A DNA stretch of 64,000 nt from Massilia terrae (lineage in GTDB: Bacteria; Pseudomonadota; Gammaproteobacteria; Burkholderiales; Burkholderiaceae_D), in the NCBI RefSeq assembly GCF_024753145.1, contig NZ_JANUGU010000003.1, positions 62,001 through 126,000 of the forward strand, written 5' to 3'. The notes beneath the pieces are model-generated. The model worked only from the letters and a program-made list of their open reading frames with translations, was not told the origin of the DNA and did no database searches. Positions 20,556 to 29,819 of the stretch are shown here, piece after piece. How positions within the stretch are numbered: position 1 is the first letter of the stretch; every line of letters starts with the position of its first letter. The translations under genes were made by a program, and so were the position numbers.

Positions 20556-21659
20556 TTAAGCCGTACACGTCACCACCCGGTTCCGCCCCGCCTGCTTCGC
20601 GCGGTACAGTGCGCTGTCGGCCAGCGCCAGCAGCTGCAGGGCGAGGTCCTCGACCGGGCGCTTGACGTCGACGTGCTCCAGCCCCGCCACCCCGATCGAC
20701 ACCGTGACATTCACCGGCGTCCCGTCGGCCAGCTCCACTGCCGTATGCGCCATCCGCGCCCGGATGCGCTCCGCCACCACCGCCGCGCTGCGCTGGTCGG
20801 CATCGACCAGCAGCACCACGAATTCCTCGCCGCCGAAGCGGGCCAGCGCGTCCGACAAGCGCAGCTCGGCCTTGATGCGCGCCGCGGCCTCGCGCAGCAC
20901 CTCGTCGCCGCCCTGGTGCCCGACGCTGTCGTTGACCCGCTTGAAGTGGTCGAGATCGATGAACATCAGCGACAGCGCGCCGCCCGCGCGCCGCGCCCGC
21001 GAGATCTCCTCGGCCAGCCGGCGGTCGATGTAGCGCCGGTTGTAGGCGCCGGTCAGGGCGTCGGTCAGGCCGATGTACTTCAGCATCTCGTTGCTGATCA
21101 CGTTCTCCAGGCAGATCGCGATGATCGAGGCCATGTGCTCGATGAAGTCGGTGCCCATGCCGGCCGTGAAGCGCTGCGGATCGCTGCTCCCGAGGTTCAG
21201 GCTGCCGATCAGGCGCCGGTTGCGCAGCAGCGGCACCAGCCCCACGCTGGCCGGCCGCTGCGGCTGGTCGGGGAAGGCGGCGCCGTGGCGCGCAGGGTCG
21301 AACGGTCCCAGCACGGGCCGCGGCGGTTCGCCCAGCGCCAGCCCGGCGCCGTCCTCGGTCCAGATCAAATTGGGGAAGCCGCCGAAATCCACGCCCAGCC
21401 GCTCCATCACCATGTAGATGTCGGCGCCGGGATCGACCAGGGTCAGGGTGACCACGTCGAGGCCGCAGATGGCGGGCAGCGCGCGGAAGATGGTGCCGAC
21501 CAGCTGCGCGAAGCTGGACGCGGCCACGATCTCGAGGTCGAAAGCCTGGTGCCGGGACATGATTTCCTGGTTGCGCGAGGCCTGTTCGAGCAAGTCGGCC
21601 AGGCGCGCGCGCAAGGCTTCATTCTCGGCAATCAGCTCGCGCTTGGCAGCGCCTTCCAT
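20556..21659 (-). CDS. Diguanylate cyclase with GAF/DUF484-like sensor region
   Basis: 367-residue predicted cytoplasmic enzyme making c-di-GMP. A short coiled coil (about 5-40) leads into a GAF/DUF484-like sensor region (about 40-195) and a GGDEF domain (about 200-365) with an intact GGEEF active site. An RxxD inhibitory site (RLSD) stands five residues before GGEEF, so product inhibition is expected. ATG 21659 (MEGAAKRE) is chosen over an upstream codon adding 20 residues. No membrane segment or signal peptide is seen. The ligand of the sensor domain is unknown. Confidence 0.88.
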   Translation of the reverse strand: MEGAAKRELIAENEALRARLADLLEQASRNQEIMSRHQAFDLEIVAASSFAQLVGTIFRALPAICGLDVVTLTLVDPGADIYMVMERLGVDFGGFPNLIWTEDGAGLALGEPPRPVLGPFDPARHGAAFPDQPQRPASVGLVPLLRNRRLIGSLNLGSSDPQRFTAGMGTDFIEHMASIIAICLENVISNEMLKYIGLTDALTGAYNRRYIDRRLAEEISRARRAGGALSLMFIDLDHFKRVNDSVGHQGGDEVLREAAARIKAELRLSDALARFGGEEFVVLLVDADQRSAAVVAERIRARMAHTAVELADGTPVNVTVSIGVAGLEHVDVKRPVEDLALQLLALADSALYRAKQAGRNRVVTCTA

Positions 21660-21771
21660 ATCATGTTCCCGTTCTGCAATAGACGATACATTACGCCAAC
21701 TTCGCCCGATTGGAAACAAAAAGACATTACTGTTGGTTAATGTTTAATTTTTTCTTGACCTTTTCGAAGCC

Positions 21772-24249
21772 TCAAGCGTGGCCGAACTGGCGCTCGAACT
21801 CGTCGATGGCGAGCGGCCGCCCGAACAGATAGCCCTGGAACCGGTCGCAGCCCTCGTCGGACAGGAAGCGCCGCTGCGCCTCCTCCTCGACGCCCTCGGC
21901 CACCACCTTCAGCCCCAGCTTGCGCGCCAGCGTGATGATCACCTCGACGATGGCGGCGGCGTCGGGATCGATGTGGATGTCGTGCACGAAGGAGCGGTCG
22001 ATCTTGAGCGTCTCCAGCGGAAAGCGCTTCAGGTAGCTGAGCGAGGAATAGCCGGTGCCGAAATCGTCGATCGAAAACGTGACGCCGCCGCGCCGCAGGC
22101 GCTCCATCTTGGCGATCACCTCCTCCAGGTTCTCGGCCATCACGCTTTCGGTCAACTCGAGCGCCAGCAGGTGCGCGTCGGCGCCGGTGTCGCGCACGGC
22201 GCCCAGCACCTGCTCGGGAAAATCGGTGCAGCGCAGCTGTTGGGCGCTGACATTGACCGACAGCGGCACCTGCGCCAGGCGCGGATTGTGGCGCCATCCG
22301 GCCAGCCGCTTGCAGGTCTCGCGCAGCACCCATCGCCCGAGCGGCAGCACCAGCCCGGTGCCTTCGGCCAGCTCGATGAATTCGTTCGGGCTGACCAGCT
22401 CCCCGTCGGGTCGGCGCCAGCGCAGCAGGACTTCGCCGCCGGCGAGCGCGCCATCGGCGTCGAACTGGGGCTGGCAGTACAGCAGGAACTCGTCGCGCAG
22501 CAGGCCCTCGCGCAGGTCGTGTTCGAGCGCGTAGCGGCGGTCGATCGCGGCCTGCATTGCCGGGTCGAAGAAGCGCAGCGTGTTGCGCCCGGCGGCCTTG
22601 GCCTGGTACATCGCGAGGTCGGCGCGCCGCATCACCACATCGGCCGGGTGGGCGCCGTCGAACATCACCACGCCGATGCTGGGCGTGCTGCGGTACATCC
22701 GCGCCGGCAGCACGTAGGGCTCGTCGCACACGGCCAGGATCTTGCTGGCCACCTGCCCCGCCTCGGCTCCCGCCGCGTTGCGGTCCTTGCCCAGGCTGTC
22801 GAGCAGGATCACGAATTCGTCGCCGCCCAGGCGCGCGACCACGTCGGTGTCGCGCACCGCATGGCGCAGCCGCCACGCGACCTGGCGCAGCAGCATGTCG
22901 CCGATGTCGTGGCCCAGCGTATCGTTGAGCAGCTTGAAGTTGTCGAGGTCGATGAACAGCAGCGCGCCCCACTGGCCGCTGCGGCTGGCGCGGCTGATCT
23001 GGCGGTGCAGCTGGTCCATCAGCATGCGCCGGTTGGGCAGCTCGGTCAGGTAATCGAAATAGGCCAGCTGGTGGATGTTCTGTTCGGCGCGCTTGCGCTC
23101 GGTGAGGTCGGTGTTGGTGCCGCAGATGCGCACCGGCCGGCCCTGCTCGTCGCGCAGGATCAGGCCGCGCGCCAGCACCGGCACCCAATGCCCTTCCTTG
23201 TGGCGCAGCTGGAACTCGACCTCGTAGGAATGGGCGTCGCCGGACAGGGCCTGCTCGAACACTTCGCGTGCCCGCGCCGCGTCGTCCGGATGCGCGAGGC
23301 GCAGCCACAGCTCGGCATTGGTCGGCAGCTCGCCCGGTTCCAGCCCGACCATCTCCCACCAGCGCGGCGAATAATACAGCTCGCCAGTGCGCAGGTTCCA
23401 GTCCCACGGGGCGTCGGTCGAGCCCTGCAGCACCAGGCGCAGGCGCTCTTCCGACTTCTGCAACGACTGCTGGGCGCGCTTCAGTTCGGAAAAGTCGGTG
23501 AAGCAGACCACCGCTTCCGAGATCTCGCCGCCGTCGTCGCACACGAGGTAGGTATTGCACAGCACCCAGGCGGCCTCGCCGCGCTGGCTGCCGACCACGC
23601 CGACCACCAGGTTGGACAGGTTGCGCCGCTCCGACAGCGTGCGGCACACCGGGTAGCCGCTGCTGTCCATCGGGCTGCCGTCGTCGTTCAGGAAGCGCCA
23701 GCCGCCATGCGCGCCCTTGCCCAGCAGGGCTTCCGGACTGGAGCCGAGCAGCTCGGCCGCGCGCGCGTTGACGGCGATGATGCGCGAGTCGCGGCCATGG
23801 ACAATCACGCCCGCCGGCAGGTGGTCGAGCAGGCGCTGCAGGCGCTGGGTGGTGGCGTCGAGCAGGGCCTCGACCTCGTCGCCTGGCGCGCGCGGGCGCA
23901 GCACGGCGAGGAAATGCTGAAGCACGCCGTGCTCGCTGACCGGGACCACAGCCAGCTCGGCCGGGAAGGCGCCGTCCGGGCCACGCCAGCGCACGCTGCC
24001 GGTGAACTCGCGGTGCGCGGCCAAGGCCTCGACCACGCTGCGGGCACAGGCGCTGTCGGCGGATTCGTGTAGGAAGGCAATGATGGGCTGGCCGCTGCCA
24101 TCGCCCTTGTGCTCGGACAGGTCAAGGAAGGCCTGGTTGGCCGAGCGCAAGGCGAGGTCCGCGCCGATCACGGCCATGCCCAGCGACACCGGCGCGACGG
24201 CCGACAGCGCGCTGCCGAGCGCGATGTCGGGAACCACTTGCTGGCTCAT
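21772..24249 (-). CDS. PAS-GGDEF-EAL dual c-di-GMP signalling protein
   Basis: 825-residue soluble protein. Three PAS-like sensor segments (about 10-125, 135-260, 275-395) precede a GGDEF domain (about 400-560, intact GGDEF with an RDTD inhibitory site upstream) and an EAL domain (about 575-820). In the EAL domain the name motif reads EVL (GGEVLLRW), but the metal-binding glutamate, the DDFGTGYSS loop, KIDRSF and VAEGVE motifs are present, so phosphodiesterase activity is plausible. Start ATG 24249 is supported by a strong GGGGAGG five bases upstream. Whether the net activity is synthesis or breakdown cannot be read from sequence. Confidence 0.93.
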   Translation of the reverse strand: MSQQVVPDIALGSALSAVAPVSLGMAVIGADLALRSANQAFLDLSEHKGDGSGQPIIAFLHESADSACARSVVEALAAHREFTGSVRWRGPDGAFPAELAVVPVSEHGVLQHFLAVLRPRAPGDEVEALLDATTQRLQRLLDHLPAGVIVHGRDSRIIAVNARAAELLGSSPEALLGKGAHGGWRFLNDDGSPMDSSGYPVCRTLSERRNLSNLVVGVVGSQRGEAAWVLCNTYLVCDDGGEISEAVVCFTDFSELKRAQQSLQKSEERLRLVLQGSTDAPWDWNLRTGELYYSPRWWEMVGLEPGELPTNAELWLRLAHPDDAARAREVFEQALSGDAHSYEVEFQLRHKEGHWVPVLARGLILRDEQGRPVRICGTNTDLTERKRAEQNIHQLAYFDYLTELPNRRMLMDQLHRQISRASRSGQWGALLFIDLDNFKLLNDTLGHDIGDMLLRQVAWRLRHAVRDTDVVARLGGDEFVILLDSLGKDRNAAGAEAGQVASKILAVCDEPYVLPARMYRSTPSIGVVMFDGAHPADVVMRRADLAMYQAKAAGRNTLRFFDPAMQAAIDRRYALEHDLREGLLRDEFLLYCQPQFDADGALAGGEVLLRWRRPDGELVSPNEFIELAEGTGLVLPLGRWVLRETCKRLAGWRHNPRLAQVPLSVNVSAQQLRCTDFPEQVLGAVRDTGADAHLLALELTESVMAENLEEVIAKMERLRRGGVTFSIDDFGTGYSSLSYLKRFPLETLKIDRSFVHDIHIDPDAAAIVEVIITLARKLGLKVVAEGVEEEAQRRFLSDEGCDRFQGYLFGRPLAIDEFERQFGHA

Positions 24250-24350
24250 GTTGCCTCCCCTGGTGCCGACCCCATTGCGGCACCTGTGAAGGCTCAACTT
24301 TGCCCCTGCCGCCGGCCCGTGTCAAACGCGGCCGTCGGCAAGCGAACGCG

Positions 24351-25193
24351 TCAGAAAGCGATGCTGGTATCGATGGGCTGGCCGCGGCGCAGCACGGCCG
24401 GGGCGCCGGCCACCACGATGCAGTTCATGCCGAAACACACCGCGCCATCCATGCGCGGGTTGGCGCGGTAGCTCAGCATGATGTCGAGCGGATCGGGGCC
24501 GGCACTGCCGGTGGCCTGGTCGATCGAGGGGATCGGGCAGCGCGCGCATGGCTTCACCGGTTTCAGCACGAGGCCATCGGCCGCCAGCGATGCGAGGAAG
24601 TCTTCTTCGTAGGCGTCGATGCCGTCGACCACGAGGTTGGGACGGAAGCGGTCCATCGGCAGCGGCGCACGGCCGGCCGCGGCCAGGCGCCGGTTGAGGT
24701 CGGCCAGCGAGGCGGCGCCGATCAGCAGCAGCGGGTAGCCGTCGGCGAAGCGGGTGTCGGCGGGCACGCCGCCGGTCCACTTGGTGCTGGTCGGGCGCAC
24801 CACGTCGCGGCGGAAGCGCACCAGCCGGCAAGGGCTGTCCAGCACCGCGCTGAACCAGGCCGCGGCCTGGTCGCCGCAATCCGCCGCGGGCACCACGTCG
24901 TCCCAGATGCGCACCATGCGCGGCGCGCCGTCTTCGGCGTCCAGCGGCAGCGCGAGCGGCGCCATGCCCGGCCCCTGCACCACCAGCGCCCCGCCTTCCG
25001 GACGCGGCACGATGCGCGCCATGCGCGGATGCTCGCGCTGGGTGAGGAACTGGCCGTCCTCCGTCACCAGCATCCATTCGCGGTCATGGATGCCGTGCGC
25101 GGATAGGCCGGCGCTGGTCACGGTCGCCGCGTCGACCGGCATGCCGGCGCAGGACTTGATCGGATACAGGACGAGTTCGGTGAGGATGGCCAT
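24351..25193 (-). CDS. MOSC domain protein (YcbX/mARC-like)
   Basis: 280-residue protein with an N-terminal MOSC beta-barrel domain (about 1-120, starting LTELVLYPIKSC) and a C-terminal MOSC domain (about 130-275). It contains the CARCPIPSID motif, in which the cysteine is the expected molybdenum-cofactor ligand. Relatives such as YcbX and mARC reduce N-hydroxylated compounds. YcbX usually carries a C-terminal ferredoxin domain; this protein lacks it and would need a separate electron donor. It lies 15 bp downstream of the beta-lactamase gene on the same strand. Confidence 0.88.
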   Translation of the reverse strand: MAILTELVLYPIKSCAGMPVDAATVTSAGLSAHGIHDREWMLVTEDGQFLTQREHPRMARIVPRPEGGALVVQGPGMAPLALPLDAEDGAPRMVRIWDDVVPAADCGDQAAAWFSAVLDSPCRLVRFRRDVVRPTSTKWTGGVPADTRFADGYPLLLIGAASLADLNRRLAAAGRAPLPMDRFRPNLVVDGIDAYEEDFLASLAADGLVLKPVKPCARCPIPSIDQATGSAGPDPLDIMLSYRANPRMDGAVCFGMNCIVVAGAPAVLRRGQPIDTSIAF

Positions 25194-25208
25194 CTGTGCT
25201 GGCGCGCG

Positions 25209-26111
25209 TCAGCGGCGCTTGGCCTTGTCGGCGCGCTCGGTGGCGATGCGTTTGTCGAGATTGCGGCTGGATTCTTCCGCCAGCGCCTTGCAGCCGCCGG
25301 GTTCGACGAAGGTGTTGTGCGACGGCGTGCGCTTTGCGAGCTTGTCGAAGGTGTCGGTGAAACCCGGGTGGGTCGACACGATCACATCGCAGGGCAGCGC
25401 CCCCAGCTTAGCCACGCTGGCGCGGAACGAGGCGGTGATGTCGGGATGGGTGGCGTCGCCGGTGAAGTAAAAGCCGTCGCTGGACACCGGCGTCAGGCTG
25501 TCGGCGTAGACGATGTTGCGGCAGGCGCCCTGCTCGCACGACTGCCAGGTCCAGGCGGTGGAACCCGGCGTATGGCCCGGCGTCAGGTGCGCGGTGAGCT
25601 TGAGCGGGCCGACGCTGACGGTCTCGCCATCGGCCACGATCTTCACCTTGGCGATCTTCTCGACGTGGATGGCGGCGGCCGGATCGTACTGCGGGTCGCC
25701 CTCGATGTTGGCGCCGGCCGCCATCTCTTTCGCGCTCCAGGCGCTGGCCGCGACCTGCGCCCCGCTGGCGCGCTGCAGCGCCGGGATACCGCCGGAATGG
25801 TCCCAGTGCGAATGCGAGTTGAGGATCAGCTTGACGTCCTCGATGCGAAAGCCGAGCGCTTCGATGTTCTTGCGGATCTGCGGCGCCGATTGGGGCAAGC
25901 CGCCGTCGAGCAGGATGTGGCCCTGCGGCCCGGTCACCAGCAGCGCGGACAGGCCGTGCACGCCGACATACCAGGTATTGCCATAGACCTGGAACGGGGC
26001 CTGCGGCTTGTTCCAGTCATCGCATGCATCGCAATGCACCGCGCCCTCCTGCGCGTGCGCCGCGCCGGCCGCTGCCGCCATCCCCAGCAAGAATGCCGCC
26101 CATCGTTTCAT
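25209..26111 (-). CDS. Subclass B3 metallo-beta-lactamase
   Basis: 300-residue periplasmic zinc hydrolase. A signal peptide (1-20, ending AHA) is visible. Zinc ligands fit subclass B3: site 1 H100, H102 and H180 (HSHWDH, PGHTPGST); site 2 D104, H105 and H248 (STHPG). B3 enzymes open penicillins, cephalosporins and carbapenems; chromosomal versions are known in Oxalobacteraceae (for example THIN-B of Janthinobacterium lividum). All six ligands are present, so activity is likely, but the spectrum is not predictable and other MBL-fold hydrolases share the motif. No LysR/AmpR-type regulator is adjacent. It is probably co-transcribed with the MOSC gene. Confidence 0.88.
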   Translation of the reverse strand: MKRWAAFLLGMAAAAGAAHAQEGAVHCDACDDWNKPQAPFQVYGNTWYVGVHGLSALLVTGPQGHILLDGGLPQSAPQIRKNIEALGFRIEDVKLILNSHSHWDHSGGIPALQRASGAQVAASAWSAKEMAAGANIEGDPQYDPAAAIHVEKIAKVKIVADGETVSVGPLKLTAHLTPGHTPGSTAWTWQSCEQGACRNIVYADSLTPVSSDGFYFTGDATHPDITASFRASVAKLGALPCDVIVSTHPGFTDTFDKLAKRTPSHNTFVEPGGCKALAEESSRNLDKRIATERADKAKRR

Positions 26112-26144
26112 CGCTGCTCCTGCTAATTGTCGAGAGGCTGACAT

Positions 26145-26278
26145 CATAGGCGATGCCGGCCCGGCTTGCCGAGATCGTCGGGAATTTTTTGCGCGCCGGT
26201 TTCGACGTCCCACGCCTGGGCCGCGATGCGCCAGGCGCCCTCCTCGCGCGAGTTCCAATGTAACGCGGACGGCCCGCT
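26145..26278 (-). pseudogene. Possible coding relic downstream of the GntR gene
   Basis: In the frame that continues past the GntR stop codon, the minus strand stays open for about 40 codons (…REEGAWRIAAQAWDVETG…) before TGA near 26145. The composition resembles the end of an NTF2/SnoaL-like or similar small domain, not random GC-rich DNA. There is no start codon or complete domain. It may be the remnant of a deleted gene; chance cannot be excluded. Confidence 0.25.
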
Positions 26279-27007
26279 TCAGGCGGTGGCGCGATCGGTG
26301 AAGTCGGACATCGGCAGCATGAAGTCCGGATAGCGCTCGCGCAGGTTGTCCAGCTCTGCCAGGGTACCGGACAGGTGGCGCCGCACCCAGGCCTGGGCGC
26401 CGGCCGCGTCGCCTTCGCTGATCGCGCGTGCGATGCCGGCGTGCTCCTCCAGCACCGACTTGGCTTTGCCATTGATCGGCACGTGCAGGCGGCGCAGCCG
26501 GTCGAGGTTGCCGCTGGCGCTGCGGATCATGTCCCATACGCCCAGCAGCTGCGCCGCGCCGTACATGGTTTTGTGGAATTCCTGGTCGAACAGGATGAAG
26601 CCGCCGAGGTCGCCCGCTGCGAGGCAGGCGCGCTGCTTGGTCAGCGCCGCCTGCAGGGCCTTGGCTACTGCCGGATCGGGCGACGTGGCCAGCCCGTGCA
26701 CGATTTCCAGCTCGACGGACAGGCGCAGCACGTGCATCTGGCGCGCCGAATCGAGGTCGATGGCGCGCACCCGCGTCAGGTGCTGCGGGAAGATTTCGAC
26801 CAGCCCTTCCTTCTCCAGCCGCGACAACGCGTCGCGCACCGGCATCGGCGACAGGTCGAGGCATTCGGCGACCTGGGTCCGCGACAGGGTGGCGCCGGGC
26901 TCCAGCGCCAGCGTCACGATCAGCTCGCGCAGGAATTCATAGACCTGCGAAGCCGCGCTGCGCGTGCGGTCAAGGCGGAACGAGGCGGACAGGCGCTCCA
27001 GACTCAT
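26279..27007 (-). CDS. GntR-family transcriptional regulator (FadR/FCD subfamily)
   Basis: 242-residue regulator. An N-terminal winged helix (about 15-85, ATLSRTQVAECLDLSPMPVRDALSRL) is followed by an all-helical FCD ligand domain (about 95-225) with conserved metal-binding histidine positions. Such regulators usually sense small carboxylates and sugar acids. It is divergent from the glucarate dehydratase gene (158-bp gap), so it is probably its local repressor. ATG 27007 (MSLERLSA) gives the usual family length, although no good Shine-Dalgarno precedes it; longer starts up to 27142 exist. Confidence 0.88.
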   Translation of the reverse strand: MSLERLSASFRLDRTRSAASQVYEFLRELIVTLALEPGATLSRTQVAECLDLSPMPVRDALSRLEKEGLVEIFPQHLTRVRAIDLDSARQMHVLRLSVELEIVHGLATSPDPAVAKALQAALTKQRACLAAGDLGGFILFDQEFHKTMYGAAQLLGVWDMIRSASGNLDRLRRLHVPINGKAKSVLEEHAGIARAISEGDAAGAQAWVRRHLSGTLAELDNLRERYPDFMLPMSDFTDRATA

Positions 27008-27165
27008 GGGACAAGTGAAAAAGTGACAAGGCGGATTGTTGATTCTAGCATCCATGCCAGGCGCGGAGTTGTCGAACGTTTCCGTCACCATCTTGAGCGG
27101 ATGTCGATGGCGCATTAGGCCAGGATCGTCTACACTCAACAAAAATACTAGGATCCCAGCGCAAA

Positions 27166-28521
27166 ATGAACTCCTCCCCGATTATTGTTGACATGCAGGT
27201 GATCCCCGTTGCGGGCCACGACAGCATGCTGCTGAACCTGTGCGGGGCGCATGCGCCTTATTTCACCCGCATCCTGGTGCTGCTCAAGGACAGCGCCGGC
27301 AATACCGGCATGGGCGAGGTGCCCGGCTCGACCGGCATCCTGCGCGCGCTGGAGATGGCGGCGCCGCTCGTGACCGGTACCGGGATCGCGCGCTCCAACC
27401 ACACGCTCAATGCGATGCGCGCCGCGGTCGCGGGCAAGGACAGCCACCAGGTGACCAATGCCGCCGAGGCGGCGGTGCTCAAGCAGCCGCACGAGATCAA
27501 CCTGCGCCTGGAAAACGTGGTGACCGCGGTCGAAGCGGCGCTGCTCGACCTGCTCGGCCAGCACCTCGGGGTGCCGGTGTGCGAGCTGCTCGGCGCCGGC
27601 CAGCAGCGCAGCCATGTGCCGATGCTCGCCTACCTGTTCTACATCGGCGACCGCAAGCGTACCGACCTGCCCTACCTGGCGTCCGACGGCAAGGACGGCT
27701 GGTATCGGCTGCGCCACGAGGAAGCACTGACGCCCGAGGCGATTGCGGAGCTGGCGGCCGCAAGCGTCGAGCGCTACGGCTTCAAGGACTTCAAGCTCAA
27801 GGGCGGCGTGATGCGGCCGGAGGAGGAAATCGAGGCGGTGGCGGCGATCAAGGCGCGCTTTCCGGATGCACGCGCGACGCTCGATCCGAACGCCGCGTGG
27901 TCGCTGGCGCAGGCCATCGACGCCTGCCGCGGCAAGGGGCACATCCTGGCGTATGCCGAAGATCCGTGCGGGCCGGAGAACGGCTACTCGGGCCGCGAGA
28001 TCATGGCCGAATTCAAGCGCGCCACCGGCATCCCGACCGCCACCAATATGGTCGCCACCGACTGGCGCCAGATGGGACACTCGCACCTGCTGAACGCGGT
28101 CGACATCCCGCTGGCGGACCCGCACTTCTGGACCATGCAGGGCGCGGTTCGCCTGGCCCAGCTGTGCCACGATTGGGGCCTGACCTGGGGCTCGCATTCG
28201 AACAACCACTTCGACGTATCGCTGGCGATGTTCACCCACGCCGCGGCGGCAGCGCCGGGCAACATCACGGCGATCGACACGCACTGGATCTGGCAGGAAG
28301 GCCAGGAACGCCTGACGCGCGAGCCACTACGGATTGTCGGCGGCCAGGTGGCGGTGCCGGACAGACCGGGCCTGGGCATCGAGCCCGACATGGACCGCAT
28401 CGCCCAGGCGCACGAGCTGTACAAGCGCGTGGCCGGCGGTGCGCGTGACGACGCCATCGCGATGCGCTACCTGGTGCCGGGCTGGACCTACGATCCGAAG
28501 CGGCCGAGCTTGGGTCGATAA
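27166..28521 (+). CDS. gudD: Glucarate dehydratase
   Basis: 451-residue enolase-superfamily enzyme that dehydrates D-glucarate to 5-dehydro-4-deoxy-D-glucarate. The Lys-x-Lys pair is K210-L-K212 in KDFKLKGG; acidic metal ligands lie in LDPNAAW and [14 protein letters not shown]; the catalytic His is in [10 protein letters not shown]. Length and motifs match GudD rather than the related mandelate racemases. Other aldarate genes (transporter, KDG dehydratase, aldolase) are absent from the window, so the pathway must be completed elsewhere. It is probably controlled by the divergent GntR regulator. Confidence 0.92.
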   Translation: MNSSPIIVDMQVIPVAGHDSMLLNLCGAHAPYFTRILVLLKDSAGNTGMGEVPGSTGILRALEMAAPLVTGTGIARSNHTLNAMRAAVAGKDSHQVTNAAEAAVLKQPHEINLRLENVVTAVEAALLDLLGQHLGVPVCELLGAGQQRSHVPMLAYLFYIGDRKRTDLPYLASDGKDGWYRLRHEEALTPEAIAELAAASVERYGFKDFKLKGGVMRPEEEIEAVAAIKARFPDARATLDPNAAWSLAQAIDACRGKGHILAYAEDPCGPENGYSGREIMAEFKRATGIPTATNMVATDWRQMGHSHLLNAVDIPLADPHFWTMQGAVRLAQLCHDWGLTWGSHSNNHFDVSLAMFTHAAAAAPGNITAIDTHWIWQEGQERLTREPLRIVGGQVAVPDRPGLGIEPDMDRIAQAHELYKRVAGGARDDAIAMRYLVPGWTYDPKRPSLGR

Positions 28522-28529
28522 ACCAGAAC

Positions 28530-28560
28530 AACGTCGTCCGGCCGGCGCCGGGACGACGTT
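28530..28560. repeat. Palindromic intergenic repeat, copy 4 (single hairpin)
   Basis: A lone hairpin AACGTCGTCCGGC ... GCCGGGACGACGTT just after gudD. It shares the CGTCGTCC ... GGACGACG outer stem with the family but has a different inner stem. It stands directly before a strong terminator. Confidence 0.7.
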
Positions 28561-28573
28561 TGATTGGAGTGGA

Positions 28574-28620
28574 TAAAAAAATCCCCGGCTGCTTTCGCAA
28601 GCCGGGGCTTCTTTTTTTTT
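28574..28620. terminator. Bidirectional rho-independent terminator between gudD and ychF
   Basis: CCCCGGCT (28583-28590) pairs with AGCCGGGG (28600-28607). The stem has a run of A on its left and nine or more T on its right, so it can end both gudD (+) and ychF (-). Confidence 0.9.
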
Positions 28621-28631
28621 TACTGGCCGAA

Positions 28632-29723
28632 TCAGACGTTGAACAGGAAGTTCAGCACGTCGCCATCCTTGACCACGTATTCCTTGCCTTCGGCGCGCAT
28701 CTTGCCCGCTTCCTTGGCGCCCGACTCACCCTTGTAGGTGATGTAGTCGTCGAACGAAATCGTCTGCGCGCGAATGAAGCCGCGTTCGAAGTCGGTGTGG
28801 ATCACGCCGGCCGCTTGCGGCGCGGTGTCGCCGATGTGAATGGTCCAGGCGCGCACTTCCTTGACGCCGGCGGTGAAGTAGGTCTGCAGGCCGAGCAGCT
28901 TGTAAGCAGCGCGGATCAGGCGGTCCAGGCCCGGCTCATCCATGCCCATGTCGGCCAGGAAGGCTTCCTTGTCTTCCTCTTCGAGGTCCGCGATTTCCGA
29001 CTCGATGGCAGCGCAGATCGCGACGATCGGCGCGTTCTGCGACTTCGCGTACTCGCTGAGCTTGTCCAGGTACGGATTATTGGTAAAGCCGTTGTCGGAA
29101 ACGTTCGCCACGTACATCGCCGGCTTCGAGGTGATCAGGCACAGCGGCTTGATCAGCTCCATCTGTTCCGCGTCGAAGCCCATGGCGCGCACCGGCTTGC
29201 CCTCGTCCAGCTGCGGCATGATTTGTTCGAGGATGGCGACCAGCTTGGCCGCGTCCTTGTCGCCGGAACGCGCCTTCTTCTGCTCGCGATGGATCGCCTT
29301 CTCGACGGTGCCCATATCGGCCAGCGCCAGCTCGGTCTGGATCACTTCGATGTCGTCGATCGGGCTGACCTTGCCGGCCACGTGGATCACGTTCGGGTCG
29401 TCGAAGCAGCGCACCACGTTGACGATCGCGTCCGTCTCGCGGATGTGCGACAGGAACTGGTTGCCCAGGCCCTCGCCCTTCGACGCGCCGGCCACCAGGC
29501 CCGCGATGTCGACGAACTCGACGATGGCGGGCACCATGCGCTCCGGCTTGACGATCTCGGCCAGCTTGGCCATGCGCGGATCAGGCACCTCGACCACGCC
29601 GACGTTCGGCTCGATCGTGCAGAACGGATAGTTTTCAGCCGGGATGCCGGCCTTGGTCAGGGCGTTGAACAGGGTGGACTTGCCGACGTTGGGCAGGCCG
29701 ACGATGCCGCATTTGAGACTCAT
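28632..29723 (-). CDS. ychF: Redox-regulated ATPase YchF (Obg-like)
   Basis: 363-residue P-loop ATPase of the Obg-related family. Walker [10 protein letters not shown] is at residues 9-17, a coiled-coil insert at about 125-200 and the C-terminal TGS domain at about 278-361. YchF prefers ATP over GTP, binds ribosomes and is linked to oxidative-stress responses. In related bacteria it follows pth directly; here two extra genes (patatin and transglutaminase-like) lie between. Confidence 0.95.
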   Translation of the reverse strand: MSLKCGIVGLPNVGKSTLFNALTKAGIPAENYPFCTIEPNVGVVEVPDPRMAKLAEIVKPERMVPAIVEFVDIAGLVAGASKGEGLGNQFLSHIRETDAIVNVVRCFDDPNVIHVAGKVSPIDDIEVIQTELALADMGTVEKAIHREQKKARSGDKDAAKLVAILEQIMPQLDEGKPVRAMGFDAEQMELIKPLCLITSKPAMYVANVSDNGFTNNPYLDKLSEYAKSQNAPIVAICAAIESEIADLEEEDKEAFLADMGMDEPGLDRLIRAAYKLLGLQTYFTAGVKEVRAWTIHIGDTAPQAAGVIHTDFERGFIRAQTISFDDYITYKGESGAKEAGKMRAEGKEYVVKDGDVLNFLFNV

Positions 29724-29819
29724 GGGAAGACTTTCAGGTTCGAATGACGAAACCTCGTATTGTAACCCGGTCCGGCGCCAAATGCCGCAAATCCCGCCTC
29801 ATCCGCCCCGCATCGTCGT

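Noticed and set aside
24351-28521. Accessory stretch as a genomic island
   Set aside because: No integrase, tRNA junction, direct flanking repeats or IS element. The base composition looks like the rest of the window.
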